Shown piece after piece: positions 29,330 through 41,913 of a stretch of DNA of 64,000 bases (positions within the stretch are counted from its first letter, which is position 1; the number at the start of each line of letters is the position of its first letter). The notes below the pieces were generated by a model that saw only the letters and a list, made by a program, of their open reading frames with translations, did no database searches and was not told the origin of the DNA. This stretch comes from Orychophragmus violaceus (Eukaryota; Streptophyta; Magnoliopsida; Brassicales; Brassicaceae). The DNA lies in NCBI GenBank assembly GCA_030180135.1, contig CM058234.1, positions 8,863,543 to 8,927,542 of the forward strand, read 5' to 3'. A program made the translations under genes and the position numbers.

Positions 29330-32300
29330 TGTGATGCCCCGTATCAAAAATACGGTCAACGGGCAGCAGAAAGTCAACCGAGGGTAAAATCGTCATTTTA
29401 CCTAAGTCAGGGGTAAAATGGTAATTTTACCAAAATTCGAGACGGAAACCGAGACGGGCCAAATATTCTTATGTTTTAACATAAAGAATGTTTCCAAGAT
29501 CGGAATTGGAAGAATCGGAGCGAAAACGAGTTTTTCGGCTTGTCGGGAATGGAAACCGACTAAACCGACGAAACTTCGGAATTTCATATCTAGAGCTACG
29601 TAAGCCCGAATGGAGTGATTCAAAATGCTAAATTCATCAAATAGCATGAAGAATCTTATTTTGAAGGTTTGGAAATTTATGGGATTGTGCGGAACCATTC
29701 TAAAATATTAAACCAAGAAACCGCTAAACCGAGCTTTAGGAAGAGTGGGATTATTGGTGTGATTAGTGTTGGTTTAATGGGTGATTTGGCAGCAAATAAT
29801 GCCCAGAGAGACACTTGTCTCATCCCCATGTCGCCACCATTGCTTGGTGAGGTGTCAAGCATGCCAAGATTCAATGAATTCTTGCATGCATGCAAAAACA
29901 TCCCATCCATTCAATGTACCTCACCAAACAATTATCTAGCTCTCTCAACTCTCTCTCACGAACCCTCTCTTGCTCTCTGATCCAGGAGCAGCAATCCCTT
30001 GCTTGAGTTCTTGATTGTTATCCCTAGTGTTCTTGAGAGATCCATCAAAAATCCCTTGCATGTTCTTCTTGTTTTCTTGAGCAAGTAAGCTCAATCTTTG
30101 TTCCTCTTCCACCAAATCCTCTCTCTCACTCTCGGCCTCTCTGGTCTCTCTCTCTGTCACTCACAAGAACATGCATCCTTTGTCTAGAATCTCATGCATG
30201 TGTGTTTAAAGGATTGAAGAACACCAAGAACCCTAATCCTTTCTTCATACTTCTTGAGCAAGAAAGAGTGTAACTTGTGATTCCTAGATCCAAATCAGGC
30301 TCTGTCAAGGGCTAGAGATCCCTCTCGCTCTCCTCTTCAACCGCCGTCCACCCCTCTCGCTGGAGAGCCGCCGGAGTAGGTCGCCGGAGCTCCTCCTCCT
30401 TCTCTTGCTTCTTCTACAAGAAACTTTGTAACTTTCCCTCTATAAGCTTAAATTGAGATCTATAAAGTGCTATAGCTTTGTCTTGAACTTCTCTGTCTTT
30501 TCCAGTGAACCACCGCCCCTGTAGCCGCCGGAGATCGCCGGAAAACCGTCGTGAAGCAACCGCTCCTTAGGGTTTGTAGATCTCACCCTTTTTCTTGTGT
30601 TTTGTGATGTTTTGAGCCTAGAAATGAGTAGATCTGTTGATTGGGATCAGTTTGGTGTAGAGATCTGCAGAAGAAACCGCCGGAAAAGCCCCCTCCGCCG
30701 CCGGTCAACTCTCCCTCGCCGGAGTCAACGCCGGAGTCACGCCGCCGGGAAGCTCCGCCACCGCCAAAAGCCAGCCGGTTCTTCATCAAGACCATTGGTA
30801 TTAGTTGTGTTGAGTTTGGAGTTGAATTGTGGTTTGATTAAACCGGGTCAAAGGCGGTTAAACCGGTCAACGGTTTAACCCGAAACCGGTTTAGTCAAAC
30901 CGGTTCTAAGGGTGATTGGACCGGTTTGGGTTAGTTCCGTAATTTGACGAACCCGTGGTTTTGTGTTTCAGGAATATTCGAAGGTTCGGGATTAGTAGTA
31001 GATACCTCGGAAACCCTTCTCCGTGTTACCCGTCATTCCGCGACTATTCTGTGAGTCGGCTCGAAATTCGTACAATTCAGTAGAACCGGGAAATCATTAA
31101 CCGTAGCCATTAAGACTTAGACCGTAACCAAAGTAATTAGTAAATAAGAATTAACCTGATAGTTAATAATTAATAATTAATGAGGCGTTTAGTAAATAAC
31201 TGAATAAGACCAAATTAAGCGCGATTAGGGTTTAGACGTAAAAGGTTAACTGTCTCTGTGCTGCTAGGTTGTTAGTCTCATGATTTATATATATATAAGT
31301 ATTAAGAACGATTATTAATGAACTATAAACGGGAAACTAACACGATAGTAAAATATGAGTTAACCTTAAGCAAATGTATAGAGTATATTAACGGGATCGG
31401 GTTTTAGGTTAAGTAGCGGGAATGGGGTAATGAATCAATTAGTTGGAAATGATACGTCAGTAGTTAGTAAGTTTACTAATTCTAAACCGATATATCGAGA
31501 ATAATGTTAAAAGAAACCTAGGATGAGATAATAAAGAAATGACGCGTGTCGTGAGCCGTCTACGGGTTAGCAATCCGCTAACCCAAGGTATCGGGCGAGA
31601 ATGAAGTAAAAGATTTAGAAACTCGAGTAGACTTGCTTGTGGTAATTGTGTGTTTGACTGTGTTGCGTGTACTGTGTTGTTATTGTTATTGTGAGTTTTC
31701 TGTGCAGGTGATTAGACTGCTCGGTGTTGGGCCGAGTAGTCATTGCGGACACTTACTCCGGTCTTGGGACCGGGTAAGTTAGTGGTGCTGACTAGGTATC
31801 TTACCTAGTCATAGCGGTGAGTTGGGTAGTGTAGAGGCTTGCGGAATGGTTGGGATTATTGTTGTTGTTATTGATTGCGTGATCTGTGCTAGAGTCCCAG
31901 CGAGTCTGCGTGTTTATATTTCTACACTAGGACGCTAGGGTGCGTTAGATTCCGCAAGCCTAGGTTTTGTTTACGTTCCGGTACTTCCGACCCGATTGGA
32001 TCCTCGGGTTTGACCTAACCGGGCCATGGTGGTTCTGGTTATGGTGTTAACCTATCGGGTGACGCCGGTAGGTGTGCGGTCCGGAGAATACGGGGTCATG
32101 TCCTAGGGCCGGATCGCATGGAAACTCAGGTTACCTGGGGTAACAGGAGTCACCGCGTATCGATGGACAGAGAACGGTGTCCTATGCGTGGGTCCTTGTG
32201 AGCACGTATAGGAGTCGAGGGTTAGTTGCCATATAGGCGACGATGTGAACCCGTGGAAGTTACCGAGATCGTAGGGCCCAGTGTTGTTATTTATCTTTCT

Positions 32301-33058
32301 TTCGTTGCGCGTAGATAGATCGAGTCCAATCGAGGACATGTGCCGCAGTGCCTTCGATTTCTTTAACTCTCTCTCTACTCTCTCTCTCTTATCTTGGCCA
32401 TTGATTGTGTGTGGGTTTATTACGCCGTGGTAGCGCGTGATCGACCATTTATTCCTTGCTGATTGTTATTTTGGGTTTCGGGGCGGGGTTTGTAGAGTTA
32501 GATATATTAGAAGCCATTAGTGGGGAGCCGATTCACTGGGTAATCTTAGATGGCTCATTAGACTCTTTTGTGTTTTTCAGGTTGTCAGCGACGGACGTGG
32601 GAGGTCCTCGGTGTAGCTTCGGGTTGCTTGTGACGTGTTTTGATTCGTGATGTTTGGATGTTTGATTTTCGGTTCGGCAGCTGCGCTATTTTCTTTTGAT
32701 TTGTATTTGATTGCTTATATTTATGTATTGTTATTGACGATTGTTTGTAAAACTGTTAAACGTTGTATTCGATGTTTGACTACTTAAAAATGAAATTGTT
32801 TCCCTGATATGAGGTTTGGTCCGAACCGACACAACTCGTTGAAGTAGTGCAAGTAGTACTGCTTGTGTTATGGATACGAGGATAGCGGAGCCGGAAATAG
32901 ATCGGTGCGAGCTTTTTGTCTCAAACCGAACTATCTTTGGCTTCGTCCTGTAGCGAACTTTTCCCGTCCGACTTGCTCGGGTTCGATTGGTCATGTTCTT
33001 GTTTGATTGTTGACCGGTCAGCTCGGCGGTCAGCGGAGAATGGGAAAGGGGCGTTACA
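29330..33058 (+). repeat. LTR3 of three-LTR element, 3729 bp
   Basis: Ends GGGGCGTTACA rather than GGGGCATTACA. It carries about twenty private differences from LTR1 and LTR2, nearly all in the last two thirds. Followed by the target duplication CCAGT. Confidence 0.92.
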
Positions 33059-33063
33059 CCAGT

Positions 33064-33737
33064 TCATTTTTAACCGGCTCTGATAGGTCAATTCCGACGC
33101 CAATGAGTCTTTCGGGATGAGCGTCGTCTATGCAGACCTGAGTCGTGAGGTCCTTTGGGGATCCTATTTGACTTGGGTCGTTTGACCTTTTGGTCTGCAT
33201 GGTGGCGAGCTCCTCCTCTTTCTGTAATTGCTACGCAGGGGATTTCTCCATCTGCTTGTATCCGTTCATGTAGCAATGACGGGAAATCTTTTGACTTCTG
33301 TAAATGGTTTTGATCCCTTTGGGAGTCGGGAACTTTACGCATTGGTGGTCGGTCGATGGTACCGCTTTCATGTCGTATATCCATGGTCGACCTAGGATTG
33401 CGTTATAGGGAGCTGGCCGATCTACTCTGATGAACTCCGTCATTCTTCGAACTCCTCCAGCAATTACTGGGGCGAAGACAGAGCCCATCGAGTATGTCGT
33501 CTCGCCAGCGAAACCTGCTAGTGGTGTCTTTTCTTCCACGATCTCGGAGTCGTTGAAGTCCATCTTTTTGAACGCGTCGTAAAAGAGGACATCTACCGAA
33601 CTTCCTGTGTCAATCATTATCCTTGAGAGTTCGACATCTCCCACTACTAGATAAACGAGGAAGGCGTCGTTGTGTGGTTTGTCGAGATTACTTGTCTCGC
33701 TTTCGTAGAAAATGATTTCGTGGTCTGGACCCAGCAT
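33064..33737 (-). pseudogene. pol: Aspartic protease and linker to RT, Tat element no. 1
   Basis: The minus-strand frame from about 33737 to 33231 contains the retropepsin active site LSRIMIDTGSSVDVLFYDAF and the downstream YNAILGRPWIYDMKAVPST segment (with an ILGR motif where retropepsins keep a conserved Gly). Protease cleaves the polyprotein. A stop at 33231 follows (MEKSPA then TAG); the linker then continues in the same frame as QLQKEEELA to the insertion point. The RT start (LVSFLKKNADSFAW) lies on the far side of the 16.7-kb insertion. Confidence 0.8.
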
Positions 33738-33863
33738 TGGGGTTTTCCCCCCTCTGTCGGTCTCGACTCTTCTTTGAAGAGCTTTGATCGAATTGACCGA
33801 GTCGCGGCAAAGCTTGGAGCCACCGAAGATGAAGGTTATTCGTTTAGAGGGTATAGCCCGTAC

Positions 33864-33890
33864 ACCCCCCCCACCCCCCCCCCCCCCCCC
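33864..33890 (-). repeat. Homopolymer C tract (G tract on minus strand)
   Basis: Two runs of C split by one A, between gag and protease. On the coding strand this is a long G run that could form a G-quadruplex and would disturb the reading frame. Its length may also be unreliable in an assembly. Confidence 0.9.
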
Positions 33891-33988
33891 GCGCAGAGAC
33901 GAGGGAGATTGATTCTTGAGCTTAAACTTTTAGCAGGAGCCGGGGGCGGGGAGAGCGCCGAACCTCCCGGAGTGCCGCTCAAATTGAG

Positions 33989-36022
33989 CTAGCCGAGGAT
34001 GAACTCGACTCGCTTTCGCGACCCTTGAGGGAGTGTTTCGGGAGATTCCGGCTCTTTTGACCGTTCCCGTTTGTTCTGAGAAGGCTTTTTGGAGTTCGAC
34101 TCTTTGGTCTGTTTGTTTTCCTTTTTGTCGGGCAGAGTTTCCTCTTCGACTTCGGAGTCTTGTTTGCTTTCGGACTCTCGCTTTTGAGCCTCTGCTTTAG
34201 CTCGAGTATAGCAATCTTTGGTCGATTGTCCTCTTTTATTGTGGAAATCACCGAATTTTTCCTTGTCGAACTCGAATTTCTTCGAGATCTTTGGGCTCTC
34301 GACCGCGTTGACGTTCCCTGATTTACGGGAATCCTTTTTCGAGTTCGAATTCTGCGAGCCCGACGGGTTCCTTTCTTTCCGGTGTCTTTCCCTGAGGGCC
34401 GTGGTTTCGTCCTCGAGGCGAGCAAAGGCTGATGCGTGATGGAGGGCGTCATCGAGCGTTTGAGGTTCGCGGACTGTTATTTCCTCGCGGAATCTAGTTG
34501 AGAACAATAGTCCTCGTCTTAACGCTTCTATAGCTACCTCGTCTCGTGGGTTCGCGATTTTGGATTTTATTTCCTTAAATCGGTCGATGTACGAGCAAAG
34601 TGTTTCGTCGGGTTTTTGAGAGACGCCAAATAGGGCTGCCTCAGTAGTCTTTTCCTTGATGAAAACGGAGTATTGTTTGAGGAAAGCCGTCATGAACTGG
34701 GTGAAGTTGTCAATGGACCTTTCTTCCAGTCCGGCAAACCATTCTAGGGCAGAGCCCGATAGGTTTTCCGCGAAGAGCCTGCAGAAGGCTGGCTCTCTCT
34801 CCTCATCGGTAAGGTACACCCTTGCCATCGCTAGTCGGAATGCCCTGATGTGGACTTTCGGGTCTGATTTCCCAGAGAATTCTGGAAACTTAGTTTTCTT
34901 GATTTCTCGGATCCTTGCAAACGCGATCCGATCTGTGAACGGCGTTTGTTGTGTTTCTTCGATCACTCGATCGATGTCAGGAGCCGCGCTTGTTGCCATG
35001 TGAACTTTCGAGCTCAGATTGTTGAACTGGGCCTTAGCCTGCTCGATGTACTGTCTAAGCATATCGTGTTCATCGCCCTCTGCGGGTGCGAATTGGGCTT
35101 GTGCCTGACCTAACGTTTGTTTCGGAAAAATGGGGTCGAGAAGATCGATCGTTGGGACCGACCTTGTCTGGTCGATCTGGGGCGTTCGGAACTGAACTGA
35201 GTTTGATCCGTTGGGGAGTCCCGAGCTTGAGGCGAAGGCAGAGCCTCCTAGTTACCTCGGTCGGATATTAGAGTTATTCGGGAAAGGTGGTGGCCCGGGT
35301 AATGGTCGGTTTCTTGATCCGGTTGGATCTGTGACCATTGAACTCGAACCGAATGGGGTCGGTATCGCAATAGGGGTCATTGTAGGGCAGAAGCCGCTAT
35401 TTGACGCATTACCGAAATTTCCCGACGTTCCCGGAGGAGTTACTACCTGGGAGAAGTCCAAGCGGGTACACGGTGGAGGACTTATGGGAGTTCGCGTTGG
35501 TCTGCCCCCTTGGCTTTGACTGGCGAGCTCTTCAAGACGGGCGTTCAGGCGCCGCTCTTGTTCGTCGAGCTGCGTTGCCAGAGAACGGTTCGTGATCTCT
35601 TGGGCCCTTGCGCTTGCCTCGTTGTTTCTCGTTCGATCTACCAGCAGGCTTAGCATCGAACGGATCTCGGCAAGATCGCTTGGCCCTTGTCTCTGTGGAG
35701 CAGACGGTAGTGGCGAATTAGGTCTGTTTATTCCAGATCCACCTCCTGGGGTGGGTATTGAATCATTTCTCATCCACACCCAGTTTCTGCTCAGATCATT
35801 AGTTCCTGACAAAACATTTGTCGGAGTCTGGCTCGTCGCGATTGTTTGAGCGACGGAGCCGGCTGGCGCCGAGGTCGTGGAGACTGAGGCAGAGCTCATC
35901 AACACGCCGTCGGTCTGACCCATGTTTCTTACCCCGGTGGTGTTCTGAGGAACGTTGTCGACCGTTTGAGGGAGGTCAACTGGTGGTGTGGCGCTGGGAG
36001 AGCCAGTTTGGTCGGGATTCAT
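33989..36022 (-). pseudogene. gag: Gag of Tat element no. 1, one internal stop
   Basis: ATG at 36022 (MNPDQTGSPSATPPVDLPQT), 57 nt after the primer site. The frame has one TAA at 35252-35254 and then stays open in the same frame to 33989. The N-terminal third is Ser/Pro/Thr-rich with a short coiled coil (RSLATQLDEQERRLNARLEE). The gag domain follows: IREIKKTKFPEFSGKSDPKV, LSGSALEWFAGLEERSIDNF and KPDETLCSYIDRFKEIKSKI. The C-terminal knuckle is degraded: FGDFHNKRGQSTKDC lacks the first Cys and the His of the expected C-X3-H-X4-H-X4-C pattern kept in Tat no. 2. The C-terminus is Lys/Glu/Ser-rich. Not functional as it stands. Confidence 0.85.
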
Positions 36023-36078
36023 CTCAATCTATCGGATCTAAGATCTGATTCTTAAGATAGGAAAAGCTATAGAAAGTC

Positions 36079-36096
36079 CCCACAGTCGGCGCCAAA
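36079..36096 (-). other. Primer binding site, Tat element no. 1
   Basis: The minus strand reads TGGCGCCGACTGTGGGGA right after the LTR end. This form is common in plant Tat-type elements; I do not assign the tRNA with certainty. Confidence 0.75.
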
Positions 36097-36635
36097 TGTG
36101 AGATCCGAGATTCACACTAAGAATTTGTATTCGTGGATTTGGACTTTAGGATATAGAAATGGTATAGTTTCCTATGAATCAAAGACTTTATTGAGATTGA
36201 TCGTCGAGATAGAACAAACACAATCGAGAAGAGAGTACAAAGTATGAGATCGAGCTATCTAGTCGAAGTGTTCTTAGTCTATGTTGGAATGTCTTTTTTG
36301 AGTCGCCACTTCTCCTCTTTAAATAGTCTCGACTCTGACCTCTTCGTCCCGATATTTCGGCCTCGTCGTCGTAACGATCTCCGAGATTTGTGCGGATCAG
36401 TTGAACTGGCGAAGACCGAGTTGCTCTATCTCCACGTCATCTTCTGCCGAGCTCGAGCTCGATTGTCCCCGGCTTCGGCATCGTCTGGGCCTTGCCAGGG
36501 CGTTTGTTTCGCTTGGGCTCATCATAGGAGTCGGCTCTCTTGTTTGTCTTTGATTCTGGAATGGGCTCGTAATTACGGGCCTCTGTCTTGTCTGTTAATG
36601 GGCCGGATTTCCTAAAGGGAAATCCAGTACCAACA
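36097..36635 (-). repeat. 5' LTR of Tat element no. 1, 539 bp
   Basis: Partner of 10383-10921. The minus strand runs TGTTGGTACTGG to GGATCTCACA, followed by the primer site and gag. CTATTTAAAG at about 36318 (minus) is a possible TATA box. Confidence 0.92.
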
Positions 36636-36664
36636 GTTATCAAGTTTTGAGGTCAAAACTTCTT

Positions 36665-36678
36665 GAAGAGGGAGGGTA
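36665..36678 (+). other. Polypurine tract of gag-only element
   Basis: GAAGAGGGAGGGTA immediately before the right LTR start TGATGCGG. Confidence 0.8.
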
Positions 36679-37873
36679 TGATGCGGTCATCAGAACCAGA
36701 CCAAACCAGGCGCTCACTGACTCAATCGCTAACTCAACCATTTCGTCAAGCAGCGCAAGGAGACCAAGAGAAGTCAAGGCCACAATGAGTTCTGATCCAA
36801 CACAAGGCATAGGATTGATTATACATCCAACAATCAATCCTAAGAAGACATATGACCCAGGAGGAATCATAACACATGGAGAAAAGATTATGGAGCCGAG
36901 AAGATCTAACAAGGCATATGAGCTTATCTTAGCTCAAGTGGAGACCAAGGTCAAGACATCTAGCTCAGCTCATCATCAGCATGCCACTAAGAAGAATCAT
37001 CTCCAAAAGATGACACAAGAAGGAGATACTAAAAAGAAGCTAACCATATGTAGCATCACAACTAGCTCAGCGGATAACATCACGACTAGCTCAGCAGACT
37101 TGCCATATATGGAAGCATTCATATTTGGAAGGTCAATTCTGCAGCAGACCTTTACCTATCAAAACTACAGTGTTTTGAGCTCATTTCCATCAAGTCCAGA
37201 CGTCCTTAGCTGCACAAGGCCACACAAGATTCTCCATAACTTCAACAAGTCACACTTACCATTTTTGGAGAAGAAAGAGATCAAATACTAACGGCTTCTT
37301 TCCAAGAATGAAAGCCACGAATTGTTTGTCAATCAAGCTATCCCAAGGATCCTCACTTATCCTTTAAAGCCATCCAGATACAAAGAAAGCAACAAGATCA
37401 AGGATCCTCACCATATTCAGCCTAACTGCTAGTTTTCATTAAGTGTCGATTTGTTTCTTGTTCAAGGTCAATATGACCGTTTGTAAAAAACCTATAAAGG
37501 CATAGTTTAGCTCATTGTGTTATTCACGCTTTTGAATCTAAAAAATAATAGAACATTTCGTTTCTCTTTCAAAGTTATCTTTGATTCATTTTGTCTTTAG
37601 AACTTCTTGAGTGATTCAACCGGTTCTACAGATTCTGTCTTTAGGTTCCTAGTGTGCAAAGCCTTAGTAATCTTTTGACAAAGGATTGAGTCCTGCTTTG
37701 AGTGATTCAAGCAGCCTTGATTCTCCACATATTGAGAGAGTCAATCACACCCACCGATTGAGAGAGTCAATCATCCATTCATTCTACCCATCTCGGCCAA
37801 GTAAGAGAGCTTTTAAGCCAGTGCTTGTCCTCCGTCAATCCATCGCTCAAGCTTCCGCCTTGGGGCTGCATCA
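36679..37873 (+). repeat. 3' LTR of gag-only element, 1195 bp
   Basis: Matches 6496-7691. It ends GGGCTGCATCA and is followed by the target duplication CCTCT and the rest of the ABCG exon. Its U3 open frame (36785-37291, 168 residues) is cut by a TAA, unlike the left LTR where the frame reaches 7249. Confidence 0.92.
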
Positions 37874-37878
37874 CCTCT

Positions 37879-38700
37879 CCTCATCGCATCTCCAATCAAT
37901 GTTTCTGCGCAAATGTCGAGTCCGAGAATCTGAAAATGCTACCAAAGACATGAGAACCAAACAAGAATCTGAGAATCCAGACTTCTTTCAAGTCCTTAAC
38001 AGATATTGCCTATGCAGAAACAAAAATTTCTAGTTAATCACCAGTCTTAAAGGTTAGGTTCATTATAAACTTCAGGAATAAGAGAGCGTTAGAGGAATGT
38101 ACTTTCATGTAAGCATCCACTTCTGTGTTAGGAATGATTCCTGCTTCATTTTCTCTTTTATTAACTTTCATCAATATATGTTTCCGCAGGAGAAGTCAAC
38201 TGTCTCCCTCATTGTCATCTCAACAACGTGCAAATCATATTGGTTTATGTACGCCGATGTTTTCTGAAGGACAAACTCGTCCAGCCTGTGCCCATTGTAG
38301 GAGATTTCACATGAACACTGGAAACAGAAGAAAAACAAGAGAAAAGGTACACACTTCATACATCTGCAGCAAACAGAATTCTCCCCAAAAGGAAATGATT
38401 GACAAAAGCATTTAGGTATCTGCTTTCATCATTGAAACCTTTAGATTGTTTTCTAAATTTCCTGATAATACCTTTAAAAGAGTCGTTTTTCCACATCCAG
38501 GAGGACCAAGCAAGAGTGTTAACCTGCAACAGCAAGAAGATTAAACACGTTTGGAGAGCATAAAAGCTTTGATGAAAACTTGTGAGAAGACAACTACTAA
38601 ATTTCCTGGTTTTATAATGCCATTAACATCATTAAGAACGCTTATGTTGGCTTCACCTGTTTTTGCACCTGTGAGCTTCAACAGTTACTAGAGAAGAAAT
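37879..38700 (-). pseudogene. Captured ABCG/PDR transporter fragment, Walker A to signature region, several exons
   Basis: On the minus strand, from high to low coordinate: NISVLNDVNGIIKPG (about 38650-38605); RLTLLLGPPGCGKTTLLK, the Walker A ATP-binding loop, between AG acceptor and GT donor (38523-38472); EISYNGHRLDEFVLQKTSAY and MTMRETVDFS (38310-38190); NEAGIIPNTEVDAYMK (about 38150-38108); and LGLDICAETLIGDAMRRG (37925-37872). The last continues across the retrotransposon into GVSGGQ at 6490. This is the first nucleotide-binding domain of a full-size ABCG protein with introns kept. A frameshift in the exon after AISVKDLK and a missing donor after IIKPG show decay. The order along the CACTA element proves one capture later split by insertion. 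Confidence 0.85.
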
Positions 38701-39080
38701 ACAATATAATTCAACCCAGAGGCTTTGAATCAATCACAGAATCATGACAAGAATAACTTTGTGAGTTTGGGGAAGTTATTGGGTATATATTCTAGCGACC
38801 TTATTGGCAGGAACAAAATCTTAAAAACGCAGGGAAATAGAAGAGCATTAGACCTCTGAAGCCAGAATCAATATAGGATTTAACAAAAGAGGATCAAATC
38901 GAGAAAAAGGAGAAAGAGAATAACCTCAATTCCAGAAGATGAAGAACTAGAGCCGGAACAGGCAACTGGCTACCAGAATTCACGGGTGCGGAACTCGACA
39001 GAGAGAAGCGGAGGGAGAAGAGCTGGTCAGTTATGCAGAGACGAGGAGCGCCCGCAGGGCCTGCTCAACTATTTTATGCC
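38701..39080 (-). other. Possible 5' exons/UTR of the captured ABCG gene
   Basis: On the minus strand there are two stretches of non-AT-rich sequence (about 39060-38930 and 38880-38800) separated by intron-like T-rich sequence, with a GAG|GTTATT donor-like site at about 38926. They lie directly upstream of the ABCG exons. I see no clear coding frame. Upstream non-coding exon or promoter is a guess. Confidence 0.3.
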
Positions 39081-40518
<1,438 letters not shown>

Positions 40519-41368
40519 CTAGTATGATTCGCTCGCACCATGTGCGAGCACAAACATTATTACCATCCAAATTTTATAAAAGTAAAATATTATCAATTTA
40601 TTTTAACAATAATATTATTATAACAAAATTTATTTGTAACTAAATATAAATATAAACATTATTATATTTAACCTCTTATTAAATTATTTTTATTTACATT
40701 ATAACATATAAATTTTCTAAAAATAAAAAATCATCAATTTTGTTTAACAATAATAAAATTATAAAAATTCTTTATCAAATTATTTGTAATTAAATATAGA
40801 TATAAATATTATTATATTTAATCTTTTATTATAACATATTATAGTTTATTCTAAAATAAATTATCTATAAGACTATAACAACCAAATTTATTAATATTTA
40901 AAATATTTATAAATATTTTGATCTTTATCATCTTACTTTTTTTTTCAAGGTTCTGTATATATATCGTAAATAAAATTTAAATATAATATAATTATATATG
41001 TATAAATATTATAATGTTTTTATTTAAAGTATTTTATCGTTTATATTTATCTAAACTAAAAATATATAAAAAATACGAATTTATTATATAAATTTGTATT
41101 ATCCACAATAGTCATAGTTATCAATATTAAAAACTAATAATTCAAATATATTTTTCGTATTTATCGTCTTATCTTTTTTTATCTTGATGATATATAACTC
41201 TAAAATAAAATAAAAACTAAATTTAAAGCTAATATAATAAATAATAAAATTATAAATATAAAATAAGGTTAACATAGTAAAATGCCTAATTTCATTAATG
41301 GTAATTTAGTAATCAACCATTTTGAGAGTGAATATAAGGCCAAAAGCACTTCTCAATTAATATAAAGA
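40519..41368 (-). mobile_element. Non-autonomous Helitron, 850 bp
   Basis: On the minus strand it starts TCTTTATATTAATTGAGAAG (41368) and ends in CTAG (40522-40519). The end is preceded by an 8-bp-stem hairpin GCTCGCAC-ATG-GTGCGAGC and a short AT-rich spacer. Helitrons start TC, end CTRR after such a hairpin and insert between A and T. Flanks here are A (40518) and T (41369), as expected, with no duplication. The interior is AT-rich and has no Rep/helicase coding. Removing it brings the CACTA right terminus into contact with its subterminal repeats. Confidence 0.82.
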
Positions 41369-41386
41369 TTTTTTTTTGTAGTGTCA

Positions 41387-41913
41387 CTTAGATTATTGAT
41401 GTTAGGTTGATTTTCGCAACAAAAGTTGGTTAATTAGCTAGACATAACCTACATGAGCAATTTGTCTATTCGCAAAGAAATTTGGCTTAGGTAAATTGTG
41501 AACGAAAATACATGAGATTAATGCATGTTTAGAACTCTAGGATTCGCAACGAAAGTTGGCTTGCTAGGTTCTTAGACATAGTTAATATTCGCAACGAAAG
41601 TTGGTCTGTTATATTTCTGTGATTCTAGTTCTAGAACCATTCTTAATTTGATCTCGATTGATTGATTGCATGTATTCTTGATTTCCTAAGAACTTTCTTG
41701 ACCTGACACTTCACTTGATTGATTACAAACCGCTTATTTACTTTCTGCATTGATTTATTTACTGCTTTATTCATTGCTGATGCTTAGCTTAATTCGAACC
41801 TCTATACTCTATCGTAAGATTTTTGAGTCTCTATGAATTTGATACCCTATATACTATTAGTTTCGTCTGTGCACCTAAATTGTAGTTGTAGGGATTAAAA
41901 CTCGAACATATCA
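41387..41913 (+). repeat. Athila 3' LTR fragment, right of the CACTA insertion
   Basis: Continues the LTR broken at 5603: CTTAGATTATTGATGTTAGG through to CGAACATATCA. It aligns with 3766-4290. The LTR end is at 41913. The 5 bp beyond (TCTGT) do not match the bases left of 3118, so no target duplication pairs these two LTRs. Confidence 0.85.

Larger units (their letters stand above)
16375..33058 (+). mobile_element. Three-LTR non-autonomous LTR retrotransposon (LTR-internal-LTR-internal-LTR)
   Basis: Perfect target duplication CCAGT on the outside (16370-16374, 33059-33063). Inside are LTR1 16375-20105, internal A 20106-22853, LTR2 22854-26581, internal B 26582-29329 and LTR3 29330-33058. LTRs are 3.73 kb, internals exactly 2748 bp each. 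Each internal has an initiator-Met tRNA primer site on the left and a purine tract on the right, so both are complete. There is no pol. Termini (TGTGATGCCCC to GGGGCATTACA) resemble chromovirus Tekay/Del-type LTRs, so a non-autonomous derivative of that group (LARD or TR-GAG like) is my inference. Target duplications only at the outer ends mean one insertion followed by internal duplication. Confidence 0.92.
10383..36635 (-). mobile_element. Tat-lineage Gypsy retrotransposon no. 1, minus strand, interrupted by the three-LTR element
   Basis: Two 539-bp LTRs (10383-10921 and 36097-36635) flanked by the perfect duplication GTTAT (10378-10382, 36636-36640). On the minus strand the order is LTR, primer site, gag, protease, [insert], RT, RNase H, second RNase H-like domain, integrase, then an antisense ORF on the plus strand, polypurine tract, LTR. 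A second (archaeal-type) RNase H and extra antisense ORFs are known traits of the plant Tat lineage. Its own length without the insert is about 9.6 kb. Several stops and one frameshift make it defective. About a dozen LTR differences by eye, roughly 2 percent. Confidence 0.9.
6496..37873 (+). mobile_element. Gag-only LTR retrotransposon (non-autonomous), interrupted by a Tat element
   Basis: Bounded by LTRs 6496-7691 and 36679-37873 with a perfect 5-bp target duplication CCTCT (6491-6495, 37874-37878). Removing the element restores the ABCG reading frame exactly. It has an initiator-Met tRNA primer site, a gag gene (8556-10292) and a polypurine tract before the right LTR, but no protease, RT or integrase. 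Its own length without the nested Tat element (10383-36635) is about 5.1 kb. About twenty differences between the two LTRs by eye (roughly 2 percent) suggest an insertion that is neither new nor very old. Confidence 0.9.

Noticed and set aside
34960..34985. Another member of the TCGATCGA motif family
   Set aside because: A single unpaired CGATCGATG inside Tat gag coding sequence (Asp-Ile-Asp-Arg codons). It is explained by the protein and lacks the second unit.
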